64,000 nt of DNA from Rhodocyclales bacterium (lineage in GTDB: Bacteria > Pseudomonadota > Gammaproteobacteria > Burkholderiales > Rhodocyclaceae), in contig JACRPA010000008.1 in the NCBI GenBank assembly GCA_016214145.1, forward strand, positions 1 to 64,000, read 5' to 3'. This document shows positions 25,339 to 35,701 of this stretch, piece after piece (within the stretch, counting starts at the first letter, position 1; each line of letters starts with the position of its first letter). Under the pieces are notes generated by a model. It saw only the letters and a program-made list of their open reading frames with translations. It made no database searches and was not told the DNA's origin. Both the position numbers and the translations under genes were made by a program.

Positions 25339-26160
25339 ATGGCGCGAAAGAAAACCAGCACATTCGAAGACCTGATCGAAATCGCCGCTTTCCTCCCCTG
25401 GTGGGCCGGCGTCGGCCTGGCGATCTTGGCTTACGTGCTGTTGCACCCGATCGCAATCGCCGAGATCGCGACACCGACCCAGGCGGGGCAGATGGGGCAG
25501 TTTGCCGGCAAGCAGCTCTACAAAATCTTAGCGACTTACGGCCAGTACCTCCTGCCCTTGATCTGCTTCATCGGCGCCGGCATTTCCGCATGGCGCCGTC
25601 GCCAGCGCCGCCAACTGATTTCCGGTGTCGAACAAAGCCCTGCGGCCGGCGCGCTGGATGGCATGAGCTGGCAGGAATTCGAGATGCTGGTCGGCGAGGC
25701 TTTCCGCCGCGAGGGCTTTGCCGTGACGGAAACCGGGGGCGGCGGCGCCGATGGCGGCGTCGACCTGGTGCTGGCGAAGGACGGCGAGAAGTTCCTCGTC
25801 CAGTGCAAGCAGTGGCGCGCCTTCAAGGTCGGCGTGAACGTGGTGCGCGAACTCTACGGCGTGATGGCCGCGAAGGGCGCGGCGGGCGGCTACGTGGTGA
25901 CATCGGGCCAATTCACGCAGGAGGCAAAAGACTTCGCCTCGGGGCGGAACATCACGCTGATGGATGGCGCCGCGCTGCGCGCCTTGATCGGCGACATCAA
26001 GGCGGCGCCCGCCACAGAGAGTGCCGAAGACACGGCGCCCGCCTGTCCAAGCTGCGGCAGCGCAATGGTACGCCGCGTCGCCAAGCGCGGCGCGAATGCG
26101 GGCAACGCCTTCTGGGGCTGCACGCAGTACCCGGCCTGCAAGGGCGTGCGGGGCCTCTGA
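25339..26160 (+). CDS. membrane-anchored Mrr-like restriction endonuclease with C-terminal zinc ribbon
   Basis: A 273-residue protein. Two membrane helices come first (about 18-36 WWAGVGLAILAYVLLHPIA, and about 68-85 YLLPLICFIGAGISAW). The nuclease domain of Mrr_cat type follows: MSWQEFEMLVGEAFRREGF, then ADGGVDLVLAKDGEKFLVQCKQW, with Asp and Gln-x-Lys as PD-(D/E)xK residues, and GYVVTSGQFTQEAKDFA. The C-terminus has a topoisomerase-type zinc ribbon (CPSCGSAMVRR ... FWGCTQYPACKG). Proteins of this design are thought to be modification-dependent or membrane-localised restriction nucleases. It lies between hsdS and hsdM. Confidence 0.85.
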   Translation: MARKKTSTFEDLIEIAAFLPWWAGVGLAILAYVLLHPIAIAEIATPTQAGQMGQFAGKQLYKILATYGQYLLPLICFIGAGISAWRRRQRRQLISGVEQSPAAGALDGMSWQEFEMLVGEAFRREGFAVTETGGGGADGGVDLVLAKDGEKFLVQCKQWRAFKVGVNVVRELYGVMAAKGAAGGYVVTSGQFTQEAKDFASGRNITLMDGAALRALIGDIKAAPATESAEDTAPACPSCGSAMVRRVAKRGANAGNAFWGCTQYPACKGVRGL

Positions 26161-26228
26161 GGTTTTCCGGCTTGCTTAGGCCGGTTTGCATTCAAGCCAA
26201 TATTGCTCACCTAAAGTGAACATAATTT

Positions 26229-26243
26229 AAGTTTATTAAACTT
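26229..26243. promoter_or_regulatory. small palindrome AAGTTT-ATT-AAACTT upstream of abiEi
   Basis: Perfect 6-bp arms with a 3-bp spacer in an AT-rich stretch just before the larger inverted repeat at 26245-26282. It is a possible operator or promoter element for the abiE pair. Confidence 0.35.
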
Positions 26244-26244
26244 G

Positions 26245-26282
26245 CCCATGGTTTAACAATGTGCTAATTTGCAAACCATGGG
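26245..26282. promoter_or_regulatory. 10-bp inverted repeat overlapping the abiEi start codon, probable operator
   Basis: CCCATGGTTT (26245-26254) and AAACCATGGG (26273-26282) are perfect inverted arms 18 bp apart; the right arm contains the abiEi ATG at 26278. Characterised AbiEi antitoxins repress their own promoter by binding inverted repeats, so this is a strong candidate site. Confidence 0.55.
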
Positions 26283-27147
26283 TGTTCATAAATCAAACAA
26301 ACTAAACCAGCTTCATGACCTCCTGAGTGAGGGAATGCTGGCTTCGACTTCCTGGCTGGAGGGTCATGGCTACTCGCGCAGCCTGCTGGCGAAGTACGTG
26401 GCCGGGGGGTGGCTCGAATCTCCCGCCCGCGGCGTGTATCGCCGGCCCGGGCCGCCGCTCAAGTGGCAGCATGTGGTTGCAAGCCTGCAATTGCTGGCGG
26501 GCAGTTTTCTGCACGTCGGTGGGCGGACAGCGCTTGTCCATCGCGGGCTGGGCCATTACGTCAGGCTGGGCGACCCGGAGCCAATACTGCTTTACGGTCC
26601 GAAGACCCTGCCACCCTGGGTCAACAAGCTCGGACTGAATGAACGATTCTTTGTCCGCAGCGATGCGATGTTCAGCACCTTGCGCGCGCGGCGCGACGAA
26701 CAGGGAAATCCATTCGACTTCCAGGGCAAACCTCTCGTGCGGGGCGGCCTGCAGCAGATGGGGTTGTCCGAGTTCACATGGGGCGCGTGGGACTGGCGCC
26801 TATGGTATTCGTGCGAGGAGCGGGCGATCCTGGAACTTCTCAACGAGTTGCCCGGCCTGTTGTCATTCGAGGAAGCGCGTCTGGTCATGGAAGGCCTTGC
26901 CACCCTGCGGCCTGCGCTGCTGCAGCCGCTGCTGGAAGCCTGCTCGTCGATCAAGGTGAAGCGCACTTTTCTCTACCTGGCGCGCGAGGCGGGACACGCC
27001 TGGTATGCGCGGCTGGACAAGTCCCGCCTCGATCTGGGCAAGGGCAAGCGGATGATCGTGCGCGGCGGTCGGCTCGATGCGGAGTTCATGATCACCGTGC
27101 CTGTCCAGGGTGATGATGATGCCGACCATGCAGGTGATCAAGCATGA
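26278..27147 (+). CDS. abiEi: AbiEi-type antitoxin (type IV toxin-antitoxin)
   Basis: A 289-residue protein. The N-terminal part is a winged helix typical of AbiEi (LHDLLSEGMLASTSWLEGHGYSRSLLAKYVAGGWLESPARGVYRRPG, read in segments), followed by a domain with LQLLAGSFLHVGGRTALVHRGLGHY and ERAILELLNELPG. The antitoxin represses the operon and blocks AbiEii without direct binding in known cases. ATG 26278 is preferred to a TTG three codons earlier. It overlaps the abiEii start (ATGA, 27144). Confidence 0.85.
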   Translation: MGVHKSNKLNQLHDLLSEGMLASTSWLEGHGYSRSLLAKYVAGGWLESPARGVYRRPGPPLKWQHVVASLQLLAGSFLHVGGRTALVHRGLGHYVRLGDPEPILLYGPKTLPPWVNKLGLNERFFVRSDAMFSTLRARRDEQGNPFDFQGKPLVRGGLQQMGLSEFTWGAWDWRLWYSCEERAILELLNELPGLLSFEEARLVMEGLATLRPALLQPLLEACSSIKVKRTFLYLAREAGHAWYARLDKSRLDLGKGKRMIVRGGRLDAEFMITVPVQGDDDADHAGDQA

Positions 27148-28061
27148 AGGATTCGCCCTACTTCGCCCAGGTGGATCTGCTGTTGCGGATACTGCCGCTC
27201 GTCGCACGCGAGCCGGCCTTTGCGCTCAAGGGCGGAACGGCGATCAATCTTTTCGTCCGCGACCTGCCCCGCCTTTCGGTGGATATCGACCTCACCTATC
27301 TCCCGCTCAAACCGCGGGCGGAGGCGCTTGCCGAGATCGATGCGGCACTCGCCCGGATCGCCGAGGACGCCCGGCGCATGATCGCCGGCGCAAGCGTAAC
27401 CCGCTCGCCGCGTCCCGACGCGCCCAAACTGGTCATCCAGACCGAGGCCGCGCAGGTGAAGATCGAACCGAATGCCGTTCTGCGTGGTTCGGTCTTTCCG
27501 CCGGAAACGCGCACCGTCACGCCGGCGGTGGAAGAGGCGTTCGGCCGCTTCGTCGAGATGCAGGTCGTCTCGCTGGCCGATCTCTACGGCGGCAAGCTGG
27601 TCGCTGCGCTCGACCGGCAGCACCCGCGCGACCTGTTCGACGTAATGCTGCTGCTGGCGAACGAGGGCATCGGCGACGCTCTGCGCCGCGCGTTCGTGGT
27701 GTACCTCGCCAGCCACGGACGCACGATAGCCGAGGTGCTGGAACCCACCCGAAAGCCCCTGGCCGAGACGTTCGCAGCCCAGTTCGAGGGCATGGCGCGC
27801 ATTCCCGTCACGGTGGCGGAGCTGGAGGCCACGCGCGAGGCGATGATCCGGCAGATCGGCAATGCGCTGACGGCGGAGGAAAAGAACTTCCTCCTTTCCG
27901 TGAAACTGGGCGAACCCGACTGGACGCTGCTGCCGATCCCGCACCTGGCCGAACTGCCGGCCGTCCAATGGAAAATCCGCAATATCCGCACGCTGGCTGC
28001 CGACGACCCGCGGCGGCATGAGAAACTCGCCGCACGCCTGCGCGAAGTTTTGGGACTCTGA
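27144..28061 (+). CDS. abiEii: AbiEii-type nucleotidyltransferase toxin
   Basis: A 305-residue DUF1814-type protein. The DNA polymerase beta-like motif set is present: FALKGGTAINLF (29-37), LSVDIDLTYLP with the two catalytic Asp residues, then VQVSLADLYGGKLVAALDRQHPRDLFDV-like sequence (DLYGGK... HPRDLFDV), conserved in AbiEii/MenA toxins. These toxins transfer nucleotides to tRNA or similar targets and give abortive infection. The gene is 3 bp upstream of hsdM, so the pair is inserted within the restriction operon. Confidence 0.88.
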   Translation: MKDSPYFAQVDLLLRILPLVAREPAFALKGGTAINLFVRDLPRLSVDIDLTYLPLKPRAEALAEIDAALARIAEDARRMIAGASVTRSPRPDAPKLVIQTEAAQVKIEPNAVLRGSVFPPETRTVTPAVEEAFGRFVEMQVVSLADLYGGKLVAALDRQHPRDLFDVMLLLANEGIGDALRRAFVVYLASHGRTIAEVLEPTRKPLAETFAAQFEGMARIPVTVAELEATREAMIRQIGNALTAEEKNFLLSVKLGEPDWTLLPIPHLAELPAVQWKIRNIRTLAADDPRRHEKLAARLREVLGL

Positions 28062-28063
28062 CG

Positions 28064-29536
28064 ATGAACGCTGCCACCCTCGTATCCAAGCTCTGGAACT
28101 ACTGCAACGTCCTGCGCGACGACGGCTTGTCGTACGGCGATTACGTCGAGCAGCTCACCTACCTGCTCTTTCTCAAGATGGCCGACGAGCGCACGCGCGC
28201 GCCGTTCGACGAGAAATCGCCGATCCCGAAAGGCTTTGGCTGGGACAAGCTGCGCGTGCTGGACGGCGACGACCTGGAAACCCATTACCGCCACACGCTG
28301 GAGGAACTGGGCCGGCGGCCGGGCATCATCGGCACCATCTTCCGCAAGGCGCAGAACAAGATCCAGGACCCGGCCAAGCTGAAACGCCTGATCGCCGATC
28401 TGATCGACAAGGAGGAATGGTCGCGCCTCGACACGGACGTGAAGGGCGACGCCTACGAGGGCCTGCTGCAGAAGAACGCCGAGGACGTGAAGGGCGGCGC
28501 GGGCCAGTACTTCACGCCGCGCCCGCTCATCCGTGCCATTGTGGAGGTGATGAACCTGACGCCGCGCGAGGTGATCTGCGACCCGGCCTGCGGCACCGGT
28601 GGCTTCCTGCTCGCCGCGCACGAATGGCTGCGCAAGCACAACAAACTGTCGAAGAGCGATCTCAAGCACCTCAACACCCACGGGCTGCGCGGCATGGAGC
28701 TGGTCGATTCGGTGGCTCGCCTGTGCTGCATGAACCTGGTGCTGCACGGCGTGGGCGGCGAGCCGGATTCGCCGGTGCCGGTGGAGGTGCGCGATGCGCT
28801 GGCCGCGCGTCACGGCGAATACGACGTGGTGCTGTCCAATCCGCCCTTCGGCAAGAAGTCCAGCGTCACCATCGTCACCGACGCCGGCCAGGCAGAGCGG
28901 CAGAGCCTCTCCGTGCATCGCGACGACTTCTGGGCCACCACCTCGAACAAGCAGCTCAACTTCGTGCAGCACATCTTCTCGATCCTCCGGCAGCACGGCC
29001 GCGCCGCAGTGGTGGTGCCGGACAACGTGCTGTTCGAGGGCGGCGCGGGCGAGACGGTGCGGCGGGAACTGCTCAAGCAGGCCGACGTGCACACCCTGCT
29101 GCGGCTGCCGACCGGCATTTTCTACGCGCAGGGCGTGAAGGCGAACGTGTTGTTCTTCGACCGCAAGCCGGCGGCGGAAACGCCTTGGACGCGGAAGCTG
29201 TGGATTTACGACCTGCGCACCAACCAGCACTTCACGCTGAAGGAAAATCCTCTCAGGCCCGAGCACCTGAACGATTTCGTCGCCTGCTTCAACGCGGCGA
29301 ACCGGCACGAGCGGCAGGAAACCGAGCGCTTCAAGGCCTTCGGCTACGACGAGCTGCTGAAGCGCGACAAACTGAATCTCGACATCTTCTGGCTCAAGGA
29401 CGAGGCGCTGGAGGACTCCGCCAACCTGCCCCACCCCGACGTGATCGCACGCGAGATCGTCGAGGACCTGCGCGCGGCGCTGGAGCAGTTCGAGGAACTG
29501 GCGGAGGATCTGGAAGAGAAAACTGAACAGCCCTGA
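28064..29536 (+). CDS. hsdM: type I restriction enzyme methylase (M) subunit
   Basis: A 490-residue adenine methyltransferase. An N-terminal HsdM helical domain (LWNYCNVLRDDGLSYGDYVEQLTYLLFLKMADER in parts) is followed by GQYFTPRPLIRAIVEVM, DPACGTGGFLLAAHEW (SAM site) and the catalytic VVLSNPPFGKK. It pairs with HsdS for methylation and with HsdR for restriction. Its separation from hsdR-hsdS by four genes, with intervals of 2-27 bp, suggests one long defence operon. Confidence 0.95.
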   Translation: MNAATLVSKLWNYCNVLRDDGLSYGDYVEQLTYLLFLKMADERTRAPFDEKSPIPKGFGWDKLRVLDGDDLETHYRHTLEELGRRPGIIGTIFRKAQNKIQDPAKLKRLIADLIDKEEWSRLDTDVKGDAYEGLLQKNAEDVKGGAGQYFTPRPLIRAIVEVMNLTPREVICDPACGTGGFLLAAHEWLRKHNKLSKSDLKHLNTHGLRGMELVDSVARLCCMNLVLHGVGGEPDSPVPVEVRDALAARHGEYDVVLSNPPFGKKSSVTIVTDAGQAERQSLSVHRDDFWATTSNKQLNFVQHIFSILRQHGRAAVVVPDNVLFEGGAGETVRRELLKQADVHTLLRLPTGIFYAQGVKANVLFFDRKPAAETPWTRKLWIYDLRTNQHFTLKENPLRPEHLNDFVACFNAANRHERQETERFKAFGYDELLKRDKLNLDIFWLKDEALEDSANLPHPDVIAREIVEDLRAALEQFEELAEDLEEKTEQP

Positions 29537-29558
29537 AGGGCAATTGCAACTTTGGTTT

Positions 29559-29595
29559 CCCCTCACCCTACCCTCTCCCCGGCGGGGAGAGGGGA
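29559..29595. repeat. family F palindrome between convergent hsdM and hoxA
   Basis: CCCTCTCCCC followed by GGGGAGAGGGG, between the 3' ends of hsdM and hoxA. It is likely to act as a bidirectional transcript-end hairpin. Confidence 0.75.
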
Positions 29596-29600
29596 CAAGC

Positions 29601-31055
<1,455 letters not shown>

Positions 31056-31077
31056 ATATCCCTCCCAAAACGCCTTA

Positions 31078-31316
31078 GTAGGTCGGCCTTCAGGCCGACT
31101 TGAGCGCCAATGTCGGGCTGAAGCCCGACCTACAAACCGCGCTCTTCCCGTAGGTCGGCCTTCAGGCCGACTCGGCCGCCGGTGTCGGGCTGAAGCCCGA
31201 CCTACAAACCGCGCTCTTCCCGTAGGTCGGCCCTTCAGGCCGACTCGGCCGCCGGTGTCGGGCTGAAGCCCGACCTACGACCGAAGGAAGTCCCCGTGGG
31301 ACAGCCCGACCTACGC
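31078..31316. repeat. tandem array of family A inverted pairs between hypX and hoxA
   Basis: Three complete inverted pairs (31078-31133, 31150-31205, 31221-31279) are joined by a conserved AAACCGCGCTCTTCCCGTAG spacer, followed by a CGAAGGAAGTCCCC element and a half-copy (31300-31315). Together they make up almost the whole hypX-hoxA gap, and the last half-copy reaches the hypX stop. Confidence 0.9.
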
Positions 31317-33053
31317 TGCGTTCCGCGTCTTCAACGCGGACTGTTTCTGCCATATGTTCTGCCGGTGCCGCGCCAGATGGAGCGGCGTCCACGCGTGCGG
31401 CACGCGGTGCACGAAGTGGTAGCGCGCGACGTGGTAGCTCGGGTCGAAGCCGTAGAAGTTCAGCTTCATGCGCGCCAGTTCCTCCTGCCGGTAAGTATCC
31501 AGCGGCTTCGTCGCCTCGTCGCGGGCGCGGGCCTGGCGCTTTTCGGTGAGCAGCCGGGCGAGGTCGGGCCGCGCCGCCAGTTCGGCCGCTTGCTTCCGAA
31601 CCTGCGCGGCAAAGGCCGGCACGTTCGCGCCGTAGCAATCGTCGATGAGGCCCTGCTCCACGGCTTGCCGCGCGCCGATGGGCAGGCGGTTCTGCGTGAT
31701 GGCATGCGCGCGCTCCCAGCCGACGCGGCGCGGCAGGAGGTAGGTCCAGTACTCCGAGCCGTAGAGGTTGCCCATGCCCTTGTAGTGCGGGTTGAGGATG
31801 ACGCCCTCGCGCGCCAGCACGCGATCGGAAGTCAGCGCCAGGAAGACGCCGCCGGCGCCGGCATTGCCCTGCATCGCCGCGACGACGTAATGGCTGCCGC
31901 AATCGAGGATGGCGCGGCAGAGGTCGTCCATGGCGTTGATGTTGGCCCAGGACTCGTCGGCGGGGCTGTCGGCCGCCTCGATGGTGTTGAGGTGGATGCC
32001 GTTCGACCAGAAATCCGGCCCGCCCATGAGCACGATGACTTTGGTGTCGCGCTGCGCGGCTGCGACAAAGGCGTCGCGCAGGCGCAGGCAATCCGCCGTC
32101 GACATGGCGCCGTTGTAGAAGTCGAAGTGCAGGAAGCCGACGCCACCCTCCTCTTCGTAGGCGATGTCCTGCCAGGTGGCGGCGTCGCGCAGCGGCAGCG
32201 CGGGCAACGACGACTCGGGCACATCCACGGCCGCCTCGGGCAACGCCATCGCAGACGGCAGCTTGAAGGTGGGCTGGTCGGATTTGCGCTTGGCGTGGGT
32301 GAGCCACACCGCGCCATCTGTCGTGGCCCGGCACAGTGCGCCCTGGCGCTGCGCGATGATCGCGCCGGGCTGCGCGCCGCGCAGCGTGCCCTCGGCGTGG
32401 CCGTTGAACAGCCAGCAGTCCACCCCGGCGATGCGGTCGGCGAGGCCGGGGAAACTGTCCGCTGCGCGCAGCTTGCGCAGCACCGTCGCCGTGTCGTCGC
32501 GCATCCAGTCGATGCGGCGGTCGTCCTGCTTCATGAGGGGCCGCTCGCGGCCAAGCAAGGCCGGATCGGCGGCGTCGAGCGGCGCCGGTTTGAAATTTTC
32601 CTGCGCGAACTTCTCCACCGCCTCCAGCACGGCGGCGGCCGCCGCCTCGGTCACCTCGTTGCGGTAGAGGCTGCTCTTGCGCGCCGCGCGCATGGGAAAA
32701 CTGCGCGTCGCCCAGGTGTCGCCGCCGTCCATCACGGCATTCGCCTGCAGCACGGTGACGCCCCACTCCGTCTCGCCGTTCATGATCGCCCAGTCCAGCG
32801 CCGAAGGGCCGCGGTCGCCGACGATGCCCGGATGCACCACCAGACAGACCCGCTCCCGCCACACCGCCTCGGGAATCGCCCGCTTGAGGAAGGGCGCGAC
32901 GATGAGGTCGGGCTGGAACAGCGCCACCGCCTCGATGGCGACGCTGTCGTTGATGTCGAACTCGATGGAAACCTCATGGCCGTGCCGCGTCAGCTCGACG
33001 TAGAGACGCTGGGCAAGACTGTTGAAGGAATGGGTGAGGAAAAGGATTCTCAT
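31311..33053 (-). CDS. hypX: hydrogenase maturation protein HypX/HoxX
   Basis: A 580-residue two-domain protein. The N-terminal half resembles formyl-tetrahydrofolate-using transferases (LVVHPGIVGDRGPSALDWAI, TWATRSFPMR); the C-terminal half is an enoyl-CoA hydratase-like crotonase fold (VIVLMGGPDFWSNGIHLNTIEAADSPADESWANI in parts, then GNAGAGGVFLALTSDRV). HypX makes CO for the Fe(CN)2CO site from formyl-tetrahydrofolate in aerobic bacteria. The start at 33053 (MRILFLTHSFNS) was chosen; 12 more in-frame codons upstream are repeat sequence. Its presence implies hydrogenase assembly in air. Confidence 0.94.
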   Translation of the reverse strand: MRILFLTHSFNSLAQRLYVELTRHGHEVSIEFDINDSVAIEAVALFQPDLIVAPFLKRAIPEAVWRERVCLVVHPGIVGDRGPSALDWAIMNGETEWGVTVLQANAVMDGGDTWATRSFPMRAARKSSLYRNEVTEAAAAAVLEAVEKFAQENFKPAPLDAADPALLGRERPLMKQDDRRIDWMRDDTATVLRKLRAADSFPGLADRIAGVDCWLFNGHAEGTLRGAQPGAIIAQRQGALCRATTDGAVWLTHAKRKSDQPTFKLPSAMALPEAAVDVPESSLPALPLRDAATWQDIAYEEEGGVGFLHFDFYNGAMSTADCLRLRDAFVAAAQRDTKVIVLMGGPDFWSNGIHLNTIEAADSPADESWANINAMDDLCRAILDCGSHYVVAAMQGNAGAGGVFLALTSDRVLAREGVILNPHYKGMGNLYGSEYWTYLLPRRVGWERAHAITQNRLPIGARQAVEQGLIDDCYGANVPAFAAQVRKQAAELAARPDLARLLTEKRQARARDEATKPLDTYRQEELARMKLNFYGFDPSYHVARYHFVHRVPHAWTPLHLARHRQNIWQKQSALKTRNAA

Positions 33054-33065
33054 GACAAAATCTTG

Positions 33066-33136
33066 AACCACAGAGAACACAGAGTGCACAGAGAAAGCAC
33101 AAAGAAAACTCTGTGTTCTCTGTGATCTCTGTGGTT
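33066..33136. repeat. CACAGAG-type inverted repeat (family C) between hypE and hypX
   Basis: An AACCACAGAGAACACAGAGTG arm pairs with CTCTGTGTTCTCTGTGATCTCTGTGGTT. Equivalent elements lie at 34213-34286, 41575-41656, 43136-43213 and 45380-45467, always between hydrogenase genes in this window. Confidence 0.9.
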
Positions 33137-33147
33137 AAAGCTTTTTC

Positions 33148-34194
33148 TCAGCATATCCGCGGCAACTGCTCACCCGTAAGCCAGTCGACGATGCGCTTGC
33201 CGCCGAAGCCGGTCTCCATTTGCACGAAATGGTGCGGGTCCTCGTGCACCGAGCCGATGATGGCCGCTTCCGCACCGAGCGGATGCGCGCGCATGACGGC
33301 GAGAAGCGGCTCGGCATGCTCCTTCGCGCAGATGCAGATCAGCTTGCCCTCGTTGGCGACGTAGAGCGGATCGAGGCCGAGGAACTCGCAGGCGGCCTCG
33401 ACCTCCTGCCGCACCGGGATGGCCTCCTCGCGCAGCATCATGCCGACGCCGGACTGGCGGGCGATCTCGTTGAGCGTGGTGGCGAGCCCGCCGCGCGTCG
33501 GGTCGCGCAGGGCATGGATGTCCGGCACCGCCTCAACCATGCGCGCGACAAGGTCGTGCAGCGCGGCGGTGTCCGACCGGATGCTGGTTTCGAAGCCGAG
33601 ACTCTCGCGGCTCGACATGATGGCGACGCCGTGGTCGCCCAGCGTGCCGGAGACGAGGATGACGTCGCCCGGCCGCGCCCGGTCGCCGGAGATGTTCACG
33701 CCCGCCGGCACCACGCCGACGCCGGTGGTGGTGATGAAGACGCCGTCGCCCTTGCCCTGCTCCACCACTTTCGTGTCGCCGGTGACGATGGCGACGCCGG
33801 CCTCGCGCGCCGCATGCGCCATCGATTCGACGATGCGCTTCAGGTCCGCCAGCGGGAAACCTTCCTCGAGGATGAAGCTCGCCGACAGATACAGCGGCCT
33901 GGCGCCGGACATGGCAACGTCGTTCACCGTGCCGTGCACCGACAGGCAGCCGATGTCGCCGCCGGGGAAGAACAGCGGCGAGACGACATGCGAATCCGTC
34001 GCCATCACCATGCGCCCGCTTTGCACGGCGAAGCAGGCCTGGTCGTTGGCGGCACGCAGCCAGTCGTTGTCGAATGCGGCGAGGAACAGCTCCTCGATCA
34101 ATTGCGCCATCGCCCGCCCGCCGCTACCGTGGGTCATATCCACGCGGCCGTTCTTGAAGTCGACGGGTCGGATGTAGCCTTTTCTAACGGTCAT
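33148..34194 (-). CDS. hypE: hydrogenase maturation protein HypE
   Basis: A 348-residue AIR-synthase-family ATPase with MTHGSGGRAMAQLIEE, GTVNDVAMSGARPLYLSASF, VTGDTKVVE and ALRDPTRGGLATTLNEIA. It ends in PRIC, whose terminal Cys348 is carbamoylated by HypF and dehydrated to thiocyanate, the CN source for the active site. hypD lies upstream, hypX downstream, each separated by a family C repeat. Confidence 0.96.
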   Translation of the reverse strand: MTVRKGYIRPVDFKNGRVDMTHGSGGRAMAQLIEELFLAAFDNDWLRAANDQACFAVQSGRMVMATDSHVVSPLFFPGGDIGCLSVHGTVNDVAMSGARPLYLSASFILEEGFPLADLKRIVESMAHAAREAGVAIVTGDTKVVEQGKGDGVFITTTGVGVVPAGVNISGDRARPGDVILVSGTLGDHGVAIMSSRESLGFETSIRSDTAALHDLVARMVEAVPDIHALRDPTRGGLATTLNEIARQSGVGMMLREEAIPVRQEVEAACEFLGLDPLYVANEGKLICICAKEHAEPLLAVMRAHPLGAEAAIIGSVHEDPHHFVQMETGFGGKRIVDWLTGEQLPRIC

Positions 34195-34212
34195 TTGTAA
34201 AAACCCAAATCC

Positions 34213-34286
34213 TTAACCACAGAGGGCACAGAGAACACAGAGAAACAACACAGAGAAATCTCTGTGCACTCTGTGTTCTCTGTGGT
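34213..34286. repeat. family C inverted repeat between hypD and hypE
   Basis: TTAACCACAGAGGGCACAGAG arm with CTCTGTGCACTCTGTGTTCTCTGTGGTT partner. Confidence 0.9.
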
Positions 34287-34295
34287 TCAAGATTT

Positions 34296-35429
34296 TCATC
34301 CGGCCACCGCATCGCGATAACGCCCGTAGGTGTAGTGCGCCGCGCAGGCGCCTTCCGAGCTCACCATGCAGGAACCCATCGGATTCTCCGGCGTGCACAC
34401 CGTGCCGAACAGCTTGCAGTCCTGCGGCCGCTTGAGGCCGCGCAGGATGGCGCCGCATTCGCAGGCCTTGTTGTCGGCGACCGACTTGTATGCGATGCCG
34501 TAGCGGCGCTCGGCGTCATACGCTGAATACTTCGCCTTGATGCGCAGCGCGCTGTAGGGCACCTCGTTCAGGCCGCGCCACTCGAAGCTCTTGCGCAGTT
34601 CGAACACCTCGGCCACCAGGTTCTGCGCCTTGACGTTGCCCTCGCGCGTCACAGCGCGGGAGAACTCGTTCTCGACCTCGGCGCGGCCCTCGTTCAACTG
34701 GCGCACCAGCATGAGGATGGCCTGCATGACGTCGAGCGGCTCGAAGCCGGCAATCACCACCGGCTTCTCGTATTCCTCGGCGAAATGCTCGTAGGGCTGG
34801 CTGCCGATCACCGTGGACACGTGGGCCGGGCCGATGAAGGCATCCAGCGGCACCGTGCCGTGCAGCCTGACTTCCGGCGATTCGAGGATGTTGGCGATGG
34901 CCGCGGGCGTCAGGACGTGGTTGCAGAACACCGTGAAGTTGGCGAGGCCGAGCTTTTCCGCCTGCACGATGGCCACGGCGGTGGGCGGCGTGGTCGTCTC
35001 GAAGCCGATGGCGAAGAACACCACCTGCCGCTCCGGGTTGTCCTGCGCCAACTTCAGCGCGTCGGCGCTGGAATACACCATGCGCACGTCTGCGCCGCGC
35101 GCTTTGGCCTTCAGCAGCGACAGGCCGCCCGAGGCCGGCACGCGCAGGCAATCGCCGTAGGTGGCGAGGATGACGCCGCGGTTCAAGGCGAGGTCGATGG
35201 CGTTGTCGATGCGGCCGATGGGCAGCACGCAGACCGGGCAGCCCGGCCCGTGGATGAGGCGGATGTTGTCGGGCAACAGGTCGGAGAGGCCGTAGCGCGA
35301 GATGGCGTGCGTGTGGCCGCCGCAGAATTCCATGATGTGGTAGCGGCGGTCGGCGCGCGTCTCGGCGGCGATGGCGCCTGCCAGCACGCGCGCCGTCTTG
35401 CCGTCGCGGAATTCGTTGATGTATTTCAT
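34296..35429 (-). CDS. hypD: hydrogenase maturation protein HypD
   Basis: A 377-residue scaffold for Fe(CN)2CO assembly. Signature segments are [23 protein letters not shown] (redox cysteines), [10 protein letters not shown], and the C-terminal 4Fe-4S ligands ([34 protein letters not shown] in parts). The start overlaps the hypC stop by 3 bp. It works with HypC and HypE. Confidence 0.97.
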   Translation of the reverse strand: MKYINEFRDGKTARVLAGAIAAETRADRRYHIMEFCGGHTHAISRYGLSDLLPDNIRLIHGPGCPVCVLPIGRIDNAIDLALNRGVILATYGDCLRVPASGGLSLLKAKARGADVRMVYSSADALKLAQDNPERQVVFFAIGFETTTPPTAVAIVQAEKLGLANFTVFCNHVLTPAAIANILESPEVRLHGTVPLDAFIGPAHVSTVIGSQPYEHFAEEYEKPVVIAGFEPLDVMQAILMLVRQLNEGRAEVENEFSRAVTREGNVKAQNLVAEVFELRKSFEWRGLNEVPYSALRIKAKYSAYDAERRYGIAYKSVADNKACECGAILRGLKRPQDCKLFGTVCTPENPMGSCMVSSEGACAAHYTYGRYRDAVAG

Positions 35430-35680
35430 GGCGAGCGGTGAGCGGTGAGCGGTGAGCGGTCGGGAGCATCGCTCAGCTCGGCGAACAGCGCCAGCGTCTT
35501 CTCGGCCTCATCCGCGTCGAGCTTCTGGATGGCGAAGCCGACGTGTAGGATGACGTAATCGCCGACGGCGATGCCGTCGACCAGCGCCAGCGAAATCTCC
35601 TTGCGCACGCCGCCGACGTCGACCGTCGCCTGGTCGCCTGCGAGCAGTTCGACAACTCTTACCGGGATGGCGAGGCACAT
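35426..35680 (-). CDS. hypC: hydrogenase maturation chaperone HypC
   Basis: An 84-residue Hyp[13 protein letters not shown] with Cys2, then [30 protein letters not shown]. The normal family ends soon after. The last 11 residues ([11 protein letters not shown]) are encoded by a GAGCGGT heptamer repeated four times (35433-35460), so the C-terminus has been recoded by a tandem repeat. hypD follows with overlap. Confidence 0.94.
   Translation of the reverse strand: MCLAIPVRVVELLAGDQATVDVGGVRKEISLALVDGIAVGDYVILHVGFAIQKLDADEAEKTLALFAELSDAPDRSPLTAHRSP
35433..35460. repeat. four tandem GAGCGGT heptamers at the hypC 3' end
   Basis: GAGCGGT is repeated four times without interruption. A 7-bp unit changes the reading frame as copy number changes, so it can vary the hypC tail and its distance to hypD. 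Confidence 0.9.
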
Positions 35681-35701
35681 GGCGGCGTCACTCCTTCCGG
35701 T

